DNA from: JBCCGR01 sp039029195 | GTDB lineage: Bacteria; Pseudomonadota; Alphaproteobacteria; Rhizobiales; Rhizobiaceae | Assembly: GCA_039029195.1 (NCBI GenBank) | Contig: JBCCGR010000084.1 | Coordinates: 1-5,374 of the forward strand | Direction: 5' to 3' | Length of the DNA: 5,374 nucleotides | In this document: positions 1 to 5,374 of the stretch, piece after piece | Position numbering within the stretch: position 1 is the first letter of the stretch | How the letters are laid out: the number at the start of each line of letters is the position of its first letter | Translations under genes and position numbers: made by a program | The notes under the pieces: generated by a model | What the model was told of the DNA's origin: nothing | Databases searched by the model: none | The model's input: only the letters and a program-made list of their open reading frames with translations

Positions 1-686
1 GTGTGGTCAATATCCAGTTGACCGCCGGAAAGGGTGTAGTCCAGTACGTGCCCACCCTTTCTCAAGTCGCTGGAAATGAAATGCAGGTGGTAACCGGGCA
101 CACCGATACCGACCGCATAGTCCGGGCAACGAAATCCCAAAATAGTGCCGTCCACGTCATTCAGCTCAAATTCGGCCTGCGTTTTCACGACCTCCAGCAG
201 AGGTTTATACGGTTTGTCCTGCCGCAGAACGTTTCTGTACTTTATGTGCTTGATGCGGCCGACAAAACGGACGGCATAAAACAGGTTCCTCGCTTCTGCT
301 GATTCATCCAACTGCCCTTCAAAGGAATGTTTGTCCATTGTTGCATCCAGCGAAAGCGACACTGTGGGCTCGAAATTTATGACGGCGGCATAAGGAGTCA
401 GGGCTGTGTCACGCGCAACTGTTGCCTTTCCTTCACCATCAAGCCGGTAGACCACGCCATCCATTACAATCATCTCGCCGTCGAGCGCGTTGAACGTGCC
501 GAGACCAAAGTTCCCATGCTTCAGCAATTCACCTATAGAAACGGTTCCGTCGTAAACGCCCTGCATCACAGCACTCAGCAGCGACGCCTGATAGTACTCG
601 TGCGCATGTTCATGAGGTTGAAATCGCTTTTGGTTGCTATGACTGGAGGCAGCTGTTGCAAAGGTGAGCTCTGTATCCACAGACAT
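1..686 (-). CDS. alsD: Acetolactate decarboxylase, 3' end outside window
   Basis: Catalyses decarboxylation of 2-acetolactate to (R)-acetoin, a zinc-dependent step of the acetoin/2,3-butanediol route. The minus strand is open from an ATG at 684-686 to the left edge, giving 228 residues with no stop. Visible family motifs are QGVYDG, GNFGLGTFNALDGEM (about 58-72), NLFYAVR (134-140), VDGTILGFR and GYHLHF...GGHVLDYTLSGGQLDID at the visible end. E71, R151, H200, H202 and H213 match in spacing the Brevibacillus enzyme's Glu65, Arg145 and zinc ligands His194/196/207 as known for the family. The last catalytic Glu would fall just outside the window, so roughly 30 or more residues are missing. An in-frame TAG at 696-698 limits the start to this ATG; the ribosome site is weak (AGCGGA). 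There is no signal peptide, so the protein is probably cytoplasmic. No acetolactate synthase is visible on the upstream side; the downstream side is unseen. Family assignment is very secure. Confidence 0.95.
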   Translation of the reverse strand, partial: MSVDTELTFATAASSHSNQKRFQPHEHAHEYYQASLLSAVMQGVYDGTVSIGELLKHGNFGLGTFNALDGEMIVMDGVVYRLDGEGKATVARDTALTPYAAVINFEPTVSLSLDATMDKHSFEGQLDESAEARNLFYAVRFVGRIKHIKYRNVLRQDKPYKPLLEVVKTQAEFELNDVDGTILGFRCPDYAVGIGVPGYHLHFISSDLRKGGHVLDYTLSGGQLDIDH

Positions 687-870
687 GAAAATCCGCTACT
701 TATCGTTTCGGGACATTTTTGTTGGCATTGAATTGTAACCGTCCCGCCCAGTATCTCGCCGTTCATACAATCCGGCAACAACGAAGGCCTTCTTGTCTTC
801 CCCGTGCTCGTACTGACCCAGACAGGACCGTGTTGCATATCGCTGCTGTCGCAAAGCACGCAAACCATGA
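687..870. other. Non-coding stretch upstream of alsD
   Basis: No recognisable gene. The minus strand carries an open frame (905 to 696) ending in a TAG 9 bases before the alsD ATG and in frame with it, but its peptide has no features I recognise and it begins inside the transposase relic in another frame. A weak promoter-like pair for alsD exists on the minus strand: TTGCCG, 17 bases, GATACT, near 750-780. The similarity is modest, so I do not list it separately. This stretch is where alsD expression signals would have to lie. Confidence 0.4.
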
Positions 871-1011
871 TGCCTCCAGCGCCAAGTCGAGGGTGTCGGT
901 GACATTGCCAGCCTTCATCGCTGTGCAGAGCATCCATGCCACGATGTAACGTCTGAGGTCGTCCAGGATCGTCGAGAGATAGAACCAGTCCCAGCCGATG
1001 ACCTTCAGATA
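868..1011 (-). pseudogene. IS3-type transposase (rve core) fragment
   Basis: Read on the minus strand from 1011 down to about 868, the peptide begins YLKVIGWDWFYLSTILDD, continues with RRYIVAWMLCTAMKAGN and ends VTDTLDLALEAS. This is the start of the DDE integrase core of IS3-family transposases, which usually reads TDFTYLKVIGWGWFYLSTVLDDYSRYI...DVTDTLDLALxASG. Only about 48 codons survive. The conserved TDFT just before it is absent, and so is the following LLSDNGPSY / HPQTQGKIERWHQ part. The frame then runs into unrelated sequence. No terminal inverted repeats or target duplication are visible. It is an inactive scar of an insertion or rearrangement event next to the integrase module. The family match is clear by eye; exact boundaries are approximate. 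Confidence 0.82.
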
Positions 1012-1193
1012 TGGCCGGTTTGTTCGGGTTCCACTTTCTTGAGCTTGGCAAGCGCCTCCTTCGCTTGCTTTTTCGATGCAAACGCCAGTCCACCCTTTTC
1101 GTCGAAGCCGCTGCCAAAGAACAACGATTGGTTTTTTGCTCGAGCGTTGAAGAAACCAATACGATTGAGTATCGCACGCACCCCGGGTATCAC
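1005..1193 (-). CDS. Small ORF overlapping the integrase stop codon
   Basis: A 62-codon minus-strand ORF starts with GTG at 1191-1193, so that GTGA is shared with the integrase TGA (1190-1192). Such an overlap is typical of translational coupling. The product is basic and soluble: MIPGVRAILNRIGFFNARAKN, a glycine-containing middle (FFGSGFDEKGG) and a lysine-rich helix-like end (SKKQAKEALAKLKKVEP). There are no membrane segments or cysteines. I do not recognise a family. The stop (TGA, 1005-1007) lies just inside the transposase relic (which ends at 1011), so the original C-terminus may have been cut and the last few residues (about TGHI) may come from the junction. No strong ribosome site precedes the GTG. 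It could be a truncated accessory gene of the element or a chance frame. Confidence 0.4.
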   Translation of the reverse strand: MIPGVRAILNRIGFFNARAKNQSLFFGSGFDEKGGLAFASKKQAKEALAKLKKVEPEQTGHI

Positions 1194-2362
1194 GCCCGCA
1201 CCATCTGAACAACGTCACCTGACTTACCACAGGCATACGCACCCCAGGCATCCATGACTGCACGCCGACGTTCAAACAGATCTGATCGGGCATAGGCACG
1301 CTCGACTTGATCCCCATAGGCATGATGCAGGGCTGCCTCGGCCACAGCTCGATCCACCTTGGCGCTTTCGCTACACCAGTCGCGGAAGGTCGACCTAAAA
1401 CCGTGTGTGGTCAGACCCAGGCGTTTCATTCGCAACATTAAGGCTTTGAACACCGCATCAGACATTGGTCTTGAACGGCCGTCTTTGCCGCTCTGGACGC
1501 TCGGGAACACAAGATCGCGGTCCATCCCCTTCATAGCCTTTAAGGCTGCCTGCGCTCCGTTACAAAGCGGCACGCGGTGGGGTAAGCGCCGCTTGGTTCT
1601 TTCGGCTGGGATAGTCCAGATACCGCCATCTATCTCGTCCCACCTGGCTCCCCTCGCCTCTCCGGATCTGGCCGCGGTCAAGATGATGAATTCAAGGCAC
1701 CGCGCAGAGATCCCGTCTCGATCGCCAAGCTCCGACATGAAGGCCGGCAGATCACGCCAGGCGAGCGCAGACATGTGCTTTGGCCGTTGCTTTACGGTCG
1801 GAAGAGCCTTGGCTATGCCGTTAACCGGGTTCTCACGTGGATAGTGCCCTGCCCCTTTGGCCCAATCGAATATTGTAGCAACGCGCTGCTTTACGCGACG
1901 GGCCGTATCGTGCTTGGTCACCCAAATGGGCGAAAGAACAGACAATATGTCAGCCGCCTCGATCGTCTCCAAGGGTCGTTCGCCAAACTCCGGGAACACG
2001 AACCTTTCAAGCGATGATATCCAAATCTTACTGTGCTTCGGGTTCGACCATGTCTTTTCCAGATCCTCGTGAACTTTACGGGCGGCGTGCTCAAAAGTCA
2101 GGTTTCCACGTTTGCGAATAGTGTCTGGATCGCCACCCTTGCGGGCAATTTTCCGAAGCTCTCCCGATTGCTCACGAGCTTCTGCCAAAGAAACAAACCG
2201 GGCGGATCCGATCCCTAGCTCACGCCGTTTGCCGTGGACGACGGTCCGTAAGATCCATGACTTTGAACCGGTTGGTCCAATTCGGAGATAGAGCCCATCA
2301 CCATCGCCATACATACCGGGATCTTTAAGACTGCTGATCTTTTTTACTGTTAATTTGGGCAT
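1190..2362 (-). CDS. P4-type tyrosine integrase (site-specific recombinase)
   Basis: Integrates and excises a genomic island or prophage by strand exchange at att sites. The 390-residue product has the usual layout. An N-terminal arm-binding domain (DUF4102-like) begins MPKLTVKKISSLKDPG and includes GDGLYLRIGPTGSKSW and SLAEAREQSGEL. A core-binding SAM-like domain spans about 85-180, and the catalytic domain follows. The full catalytic set is visible: R232 (TAARSGEA), K257 (ERTKRR), H320 and R323 (HGFR), H346 (ALHHAYG) and Y357 (ERAYARSD). Length is normal and there is no frameshift, so it is probably active. I chose the ATG at 2360-2362 because the family begins there and GGAAG lies just upstream. 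The frame extends to a GTG at 2425, but that adds 21 residues encoded by the leader repeats. The 3' end overlaps a small ORF by four bases. Confidence 0.95.
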   Translation of the reverse strand: MPKLTVKKISSLKDPGMYGDGDGLYLRIGPTGSKSWILRTVVHGKRRELGIGSARFVSLAEAREQSGELRKIARKGGDPDTIRKRGNLTFEHAARKVHEDLEKTWSNPKHSKIWISSLERFVFPEFGERPLETIEAADILSVLSPIWVTKHDTARRVKQRVATIFDWAKGAGHYPRENPVNGIAKALPTVKQRPKHMSALAWRDLPAFMSELGDRDGISARCLEFIILTAARSGEARGARWDEIDGGIWTIPAERTKRRLPHRVPLCNGAQAALKAMKGMDRDLVFPSVQSGKDGRSRPMSDAVFKALMLRMKRLGLTTHGFRSTFRDWCSESAKVDRAVAEAALHHAYGDQVERAYARSDLFERRRAVMDAWGAYACGKSGDVVQMVRA

Positions 2363-2402
2363 TGGGCTTCCAAACTTCGTACCACCATCGGTTTTTGGCA
2401 CT

Positions 2403-2438
2403 TGTCCCGCCATTTGACCCACCACAAATGGTGGGACA
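2403..2438. repeat. Integrase leader inverted repeat with alternative hairpin
   Basis: Arms TGTCCCGCCATTTG (2403-2416) and CAAATGGTGGGACA (2425-2438) pair over 14 positions with a single C/T difference, around an 8-base spacer. Within it CCCACCA (2418-2424) and TGGTGGG (2429-2435) form a second perfect 7-bp hairpin with a CAAA loop. The two structures share the right arm and cannot form together. On the minus strand, TGGTGGGTCAAA and TGGCGGGACAAG are adjacent imperfect 12-base copies, with an inverted third copy beside them. The element lies between the candidate integrase promoter and its ATG. It could be an operator, an integrase arm site or an attenuator-like leader. There is no U-run, so it is not a simple terminator. 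Confidence 0.75.
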
Positions 2439-2450
2439 GGGCGAAAAGAC

Positions 2451-2489
2451 CTGATAGTACTTGATAGCGCATGAATACGTAACTATCAA
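2451..2489. repeat. Three YTGATAG repeats upstream of the integrase
   Basis: CTGATAG (2451-2457) and TTGATAG (2461-2467) are direct copies 10 bp apart, one helical turn. The inverted copy CTATCAA occupies 2483-2489. Short, helically phased repeats beside an integrase gene are the usual form of recombination-directionality-factor or regulator binding sites. No excisionase gene is visible in the window. The role is an inference from spacing and position. Confidence 0.5.
2461..2489 (-). promoter_or_regulatory. Candidate sigma70 promoter of the integrase
   Basis: On the minus strand, TTGATA (2484-2489, 5/6 to consensus) is followed by exactly 17 bases and then TATCAA (2461-2466, 4/6). Transcription would start near 2454 and give a leader of about 90 bases that contains the long inverted repeat. 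Both hexamers coincide with the YTGATAG repeats, so any protein binding those repeats would occlude RNA polymerase. This would allow autoregulation by integrase or a directionality factor. Confidence 0.5.
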
Positions 2490-3164
2490 TAAACAGAGAG
2501 AAATTGAGAGCGTGTGAAATTTGGTGAAAAGGCAGTTCGGCAGACCTCTGGGCTGCCAAATATTCAATTAATGAAACTATTAATCTGTTCATCCGCGACG
2601 GTTAGCGAACTACCACGGTTGTGCGCATGTCTTGCGAAATGAAATTATTGGCTTGCCGGTCCGGACACGCGGGTGGAAGGGGGCAATTTTCAACACTGGC
2701 TGATTTCCAAAACGCAACGCGCGTAGGCCATTCTACCACCAGCCTTGTCGGTCATCGCAGGTCCTGCGTGCCGGCAACCTGCAACTTTCCTTTCAGGGCA
2801 AGAAGAGAACTTCGTCCCCGGAACGCGGTGCCCATTGGGCCAATCGAGACGGGTCTTGCCCGCTACACTGAAGCTGATCAAATGCAAGGCGCCTCAAGCC
2901 AAAGCGCCCAGGGATTCTCCGATTCTCAAGAGAATTCGAATGTACCCGCGCTCAGGCCATCTTGTTTTTGCCGCATTGTGAGCCGCTCATCACTCAATTC
3001 AGAGAGCCCGCCAGCATTGTGTCCGCTGGGTGCGCAATGACGGCAAAAATGTTGAAAATAAGCCGAAATAGAGAAAGACATATCCCGGTAAATGTGCCGT
3101 GTGTGTTTTCGGTACGAGTGTAGGTGGTGGAACTGCGGGGCTTTGCCCCTGGGGGAGTCGACGA
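2490..3164. other. Gene-free stretch between integrase and lipoprotein gene
   Basis: No convincing coding sequence. 2490-2600 is AT-rich, with ATTAAT at 2567-2572 and 2579-2584, and is a plausible place for integrase accessory sites. From about 2620 the sequence becomes GC-richer. A plus-strand frame of 139 codons exists (2621-3040), but it is rich in Arg, Ser, Cys and Pro, lacks a ribosome site and overlaps open frames on both strands, so I do not call it. No tRNA, tmRNA or tRNA 3' end is seen, and no obvious attachment core can be identified. If the island boundary lies on the 5' side of the integrase, as is usual for this family, it should fall in this stretch. TTGAAA at 3052-3057 could be a -35 for the downstream lipoprotein gene, but no good -10 follows it. 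Confidence 0.5.
3137..3157 (+). promoter_or_regulatory. Strong ribosome site next to a GC hairpin
   Basis: GGGGGAG (3151-3157) lies 7 bases before the GTG at 3165 and fixes the start of the lipoprotein gene. Immediately upstream GGGGC (3137-3141) and GCCCC (3145-3149) form a five-pair hairpin with a TTT loop. The CCCC strand could alternatively contact the G-rich ribosome site, so the hairpin may keep the site open. That regulatory reading is speculative. Confidence 0.6.
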
Positions 3165-3470
3165 GTGAGCATCAATAGCCGGTTGCTGTTACCGGCCTGT
3201 TTTTTATTGCTCTTGGCTGGACATGTGGCCGGATGCGCGAGACCCGTGATGGACACGGTTACGCGCGCAGAACAGCCGGGTGTCCAGCCTATTTCCAAGA
3301 ACAGAAACCGGTGCGGAAGCAAAGCGATCATCGTCGACATTCAACGCAAAGTTCAGCAAGGCGCCACAAGCGAGGAGATCGCGGCTTGGTTGCGCATCGT
3401 CTGTCCCAATTACTCGGGGTTTTCTATCGATCCCGGCCGGCTTCCGGTCACTGTTCCGGAGTCTCGGTAA
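3165..3470 (+). CDS. Putative small secreted lipoprotein of unknown function
   Basis: A 101-residue protein with a clear lipoprotein signal. MSINSR is followed by the hydrophobic stretch LLLPACFLLLLAG and a lipobox-like VAGC, with the acylated cysteine at position 24. The mature part, about 78 residues, is polar, has two further cysteines (NRCGSK and RIVCPNY, a possible disulphide) and contains a predicted helix VQQGATSEEIAAWLRIVCP. I do not recognise a family. The GTG start at 3165 is chosen because GGGGGAG precedes it by 7 bases and the signal sequence starts there; the frame extends upstream to 3099 without features. It is a single-gene plus-strand unit converging on the AbrB-family gene. 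The signal sequence and ribosome site make it likely to be real, but the role is unknown. Confidence 0.72.
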   Translation: MSINSRLLLPACFLLLLAGHVAGCARPVMDTVTRAEQPGVQPISKNRNRCGSKAIIVDIQRKVQQGATSEEIAAWLRIVCPNYSGFSIDPGRLPVTVPESR

Positions 3471-3563
3471 ACTGCTGACCAGCATGTTCGCGACCTGATC
3501 GGATTCAGTATAGGCCCGGGTGATGATTGACACAGCTCTGGTCCGCGAACGAGTGACTGTGCG
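3471..3563. other. Convergent intergenic gap, no clear terminator
   Basis: This short gap separates the stop codons of the convergent lipoprotein and AbrB-family genes. TGCTG/CAGCA (3473-3484) has only a two-base loop and no T-run. GTTCGCG (3485-3491) and CGCGAAC (3544-3550) are complementary but far apart. I see no standard intrinsic terminator on either strand. Confidence 0.4.
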
Positions 3564-4622
3564 CTATGACTGTCTGCCTTTTCCCACAAAAAACCGCGCC
3601 GCAACCGGGGCACCGGAAATCACCAGAAACAAACGGGTCAGGTGGTGGACAATCACAAATCCCAGATCGGCTCCTGCAACAATTGCCAGAACCGTCATCT
3701 CGGCCTGACCGCCGGGCGCAAAGGCCAAAAATCCCTCGATTGCGGGGGCCAGACCAAGACCCACGACAATTTCGGTGAACCCGGCCGCAAGCGCTGCAAG
3801 AATCACAACAAAGACAAGTCCCGCAAGAACAAATTTTTGCAATTCCGCCACGGTGACCCCGACATAGCTGACGCCCAGACCGGTGCCGATCATGAATTGC
3901 GCAAACAGGATCGCCTCTGCCGGTGGTCGGGACTGGATCACGCCCGACAGGCTGAGCACCGCCGTGACAATCATCGGTCCCAGAATGGACGCGCCAAACA
4001 GGCCGATTTTTTCGCCACCCTTCCACCCCACCCAGGCCGCGACGATCATGAACACCATTTCTGACACCGGCAGATCGCGGATGGGTGCCCCAACCGGATT
4101 GTCCAGTGATGCGCCAAACCCGAAGGACAGGATCAGCGGAACAACCGTCACAATCACCAGAACGCGTGTGGCGTGGATCAGCGAAATTGCCCGCGGATCA
4201 CCGCCGGCTTCGGTTCCGAAAATCACCATGTCGAGCAATCCGCCGGGCATCGCGGCGTACCACGCCGTGGCCCGATCCAACCCACAGACCCGGTGAAAGA
4301 ACGGCAGGCCGATCAGGCCGATACAGGCGATGTAGATCGGCATCAGGGCCAGAGATGCTGCCATTTGGGGCAGCGAGTCGACCACCTCGGGCGTCAGCGA
4401 TGCCCCGATGGCCACACCAAGGATGGTGCGGGAGGCCGTTGTCACACGTCCGAAGCCTTCCAATGGACGCCGCACCAGCGCTGCCAGCAGGCTTGAACAC
4501 ATCGGCCCGAACAAAAACGGCAAAGGCAGACCAGCCGCCCAGAACAGGGCCGCCCCGGTCACCGCAATGCACAGCGTCTCAAGACGTTTTTTTGCTAGCG
4601 GGCGCGCTGGCATTGCCGCCAT
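3564..4622 (-). CDS. AbrB-family (PF05145-type) integral membrane protein
   Basis: A 352-residue polytopic inner-membrane protein of the family once annotated as 'ammonia monooxygenase' or 'AbrB' after the E. coli membrane protein; it is not the Bacillus transition-state regulator. The internal duplication typical of the family is visible. FLFGPM (36-41) is echoed by SILGPM (212-217). AMPGGLLDM (124-132) is echoed by AFAPGGQAEM (300-309). HATRVLVIV (about 150) is echoed by HHLTRLFLV (about 326). About ten hydrophobic helices fill the length. The substrate is not established; a transport-related role is inferred from the fold and from the TRAP permease encoded upstream on the same strand. The frame opens at a TTG at 4682, but a candidate promoter lies downstream of that codon, so the ATG at 4620-4622 is preferred, giving MAAMPARPLAKKRLETL. 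A second ATG at 4611-4613 is possible. Confidence 0.9.
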   Translation of the reverse strand: MAAMPARPLAKKRLETLCIAVTGAALFWAAGLPLPFLFGPMCSSLLAALVRRPLEGFGRVTTASRTILGVAIGASLTPEVVDSLPQMAASLALMPIYIACIGLIGLPFFHRVCGLDRATAWYAAMPGGLLDMVIFGTEAGGDPRAISLIHATRVLVIVTVVPLILSFGFGASLDNPVGAPIRDLPVSEMVFMIVAAWVGWKGGEKIGLFGASILGPMIVTAVLSLSGVIQSRPPAEAILFAQFMIGTGLGVSYVGVTVAELQKFVLAGLVFVVILAALAAGFTEIVVGLGLAPAIEGFLAFAPGGQAEMTVLAIVAGADLGFVIVHHLTRLFLVISGAPVAARFFVGKGRQS

Positions 4623-4653
4623 GATACAGGTTCCGTCATTGGTGGGCACGGCT

Positions 4654-4682
4654 AGTATACTTGTGTATACAACAGCGTCCAA
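4654..4682 (-). promoter_or_regulatory. Candidate promoter and GntR-like operator of the AbrB-family gene
   Basis: On the minus strand, TTGGAC (4677-4682) is followed by 17 bases and TATACT (4654-4659, 5/6 to the -10 consensus). Transcription would start about 25 bases before the ATG at 4622. The spacer and -10 are overlaid by a symmetric element: TTGTGTATACAA (4661-4672), plus GTATAC twice, at 4655-4660 and 4665-4670, exactly 10 bp apart. TTGTATACAA-type palindromes are typical of GntR/FCD regulators, which often control TRAP-transporter loci. Placement over the promoter suggests repression. No regulator gene is visible in the window. Confidence 0.5.
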
Positions 4683-4717
4683 CGAATCCAGAGACCTTGA
4701 TATTCAGCCGCCTCGAG

Positions 4718-5374
4718 TCAGGAGGCCAGGGACGGCAGGTATAAAACGATCCCCGGAAATGCGACCAGCAGGGCAATGGTCACCGCGTCCGCAACGAAGA
4801 ATGGCATGACTCCCCGAAACACGTCCTGCACGCTCAGATCCGGACGCACCCCGGCCACCACGAAGCAGTTCAATCCAATCGGCGGTGTGATCAGGCAGAA
4901 CTCGGCCATTTTCACGACCAAAATTCCAAACCAGATCGCGCACATTGTTCCGGACATGCCAAAGGCACTGTCAGCGGCGGCAACGGATTCTCCGCCATTC
5001 AAGGCCATCACCGCTGGGTAAACCACCGGCAGGGTCAACAAAAGCATGCCGATGGCATCCATGAACATGCCCAGTACAGCATAGGCCAGCAGGATGCAGA
5101 TCAGGATCAGCATGGGCGACATGGTCAGCGAGGTGATCCAGTCCGAAAAAGCGCCCGGCAGATCGGCAAAACCCAAGAACCGCACATAAATCAGAACGCC
5201 CCAGATGATCGTGAAGATCATCGCGGTCAGCTTTGCGGTCTCCAGCAACGCGGATTTCAACTGGTCCCATCGCATGCCCCGCCATATCGAAAAACAGAAA
5301 ACGATGAAAGCGCCGATGGCCCCGCCCTCGGTCGGGGTGCCCCAGGCTTTTTCGCCAAACGGGTTATACACAAA
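4718..5374 (-). CDS. dctM: TRAP transporter large permease, DctM type, C-terminal half
   Basis: The ion-driven translocation subunit of a tripartite ATP-independent periplasmic transporter, which with a small DctQ subunit and a periplasmic DctP-type binding protein imports organic acids. The frame is open to the right edge, so the 218 visible residues are the C-terminal half of a protein usually near 430 residues. Family motifs are GTPTEGGAIGAF near the visible start, AYAVLGMFMDAIGMLLLTLPVVYP in the middle, and FCLITPPIGLNCFVVAGV before the last hydrophobic segment, ending VLYLPSLAS. Several transmembrane helices are evident. The substrate cannot be told from this subunit. The AbrB-family gene follows on the same strand after a 95-bp gap with its own candidate promoter. 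The other TRAP subunits, if present, lie beyond the right edge. Confidence 0.94.
   Translation of the reverse strand, partial: FVYNPFGEKAWGTPTEGGAIGAFIVFCFSIWRGMRWDQLKSALLETAKLTAMIFTIIWGVLIYVRFLGFADLPGAFSDWITSLTMSPMLILICILLAYAVLGMFMDAIGMLLLTLPVVYPAVMALNGGESVAAADSAFGMSGTMCAIWFGILVVKMAEFCLITPPIGLNCFVVAGVRPDLSVQDVFRGVMPFFVADAVTIALLVAFPGIVLYLPSLAS

Noticed and set aside
696..905. Minus-strand 69-codon frame ending just before alsD and in the same frame
   Set aside because: It starts inside the transposase relic in a different frame, has no recognisable motif and no ribosome site, and ends in a TAG before the decarboxylase ATG. It is not a plausible N-terminal extension.
1359..2218. Several plus-strand open frames opposite the integrase
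   Set aside because: They are antisense shadows of a well-supported integrase with all catalytic residues.
2363..2425. N-terminal extension of the integrase from GTG at 2425
   Set aside because: The extra 21 residues come from the leader repeats and are outside the family domain. The ATG at 2362 has a ribosome site and matches the family start.
2922..2935. ATTCTC-AA-GAGAAT palindrome
   Set aside because: Short, isolated, with no gene or repeat context. It is expected by chance at this scale.
2621..3040. Plus-strand 139-codon open frame
   Set aside because: No ribosome site, composition rich in Arg, Ser, Pro and Cys without domain logic, and overlapping open frames on both strands. It is more likely non-coding sequence.
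3642..4624. Plus-strand open frames opposite the AbrB-family gene
   Set aside because: They are antisense shadows in GC-rich sequence. The minus-strand protein has a clear duplicated family pattern.
4710..4726. GCCTC/GAGGC hairpin around the TRAP permease stop codon as a terminator
   Set aside because: Only five pairs, overlapping the coding end, with no T-run on the minus strand afterwards.

Overview
The window looks like alphaproteobacterial DNA, most likely Rhodobacterales/Roseobacter-like. This is an inference from moderately GC-rich coding sequence, a TRAP-transporter permease beside an AbrB-family membrane protein, and a P4-type integrase with an IS3-type relic of a kind common in that group. 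No taxonomic marker gene is present, so the assignment is tentative. Nearly all recognisable coding is on the minus strand; one small gene is on the plus strand.

Left part (1-2490), an accessory-looking module. The left edge holds most of an acetolactate decarboxylase gene (acetoin/2,3-butanediol pathway) on the minus strand, whose 3' end lies outside the window. Upstream of it are about 185 bp without a recognisable gene, then a roughly 140-bp remnant of an IS3-type transposase (rve core), then a 62-codon ORF whose GTG overlaps the stop codon of an intact P4-type tyrosine integrase. Upstream of the integrase lie a long inverted repeat with an alternative hairpin, three copies of a YTGATAG motif, and a good candidate sigma70 promoter built from two of those copies.

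Middle (2490-3164). This stretch has no convincing gene. It starts AT-rich, which suits integrase/excisionase binding sites, and then returns to GC-richer sequence. No tRNA or obvious attachment-site duplication is visible.

Right part (3165-5374), chromosomal-looking transport genes. A 101-residue putative lipoprotein with a strong ribosome binding site is on the plus strand. It converges on a minus-strand pair: a DctM-type TRAP large permease (its N-terminal half lies outside the window) followed by an AbrB-family (PF05145-like) ten-helix-type membrane protein. A candidate promoter overlapping a GntR-like palindrome sits between the two.

The simplest reading is an integrase-bearing insertion boundary. 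The integrase 5' end faces the transport genes, and the acetolactate decarboxylase, IS scar and small ORF are on the cargo side. I see no clear undescribed defence or mobile system. The most unusual structure is the repeat-rich integrase leader.
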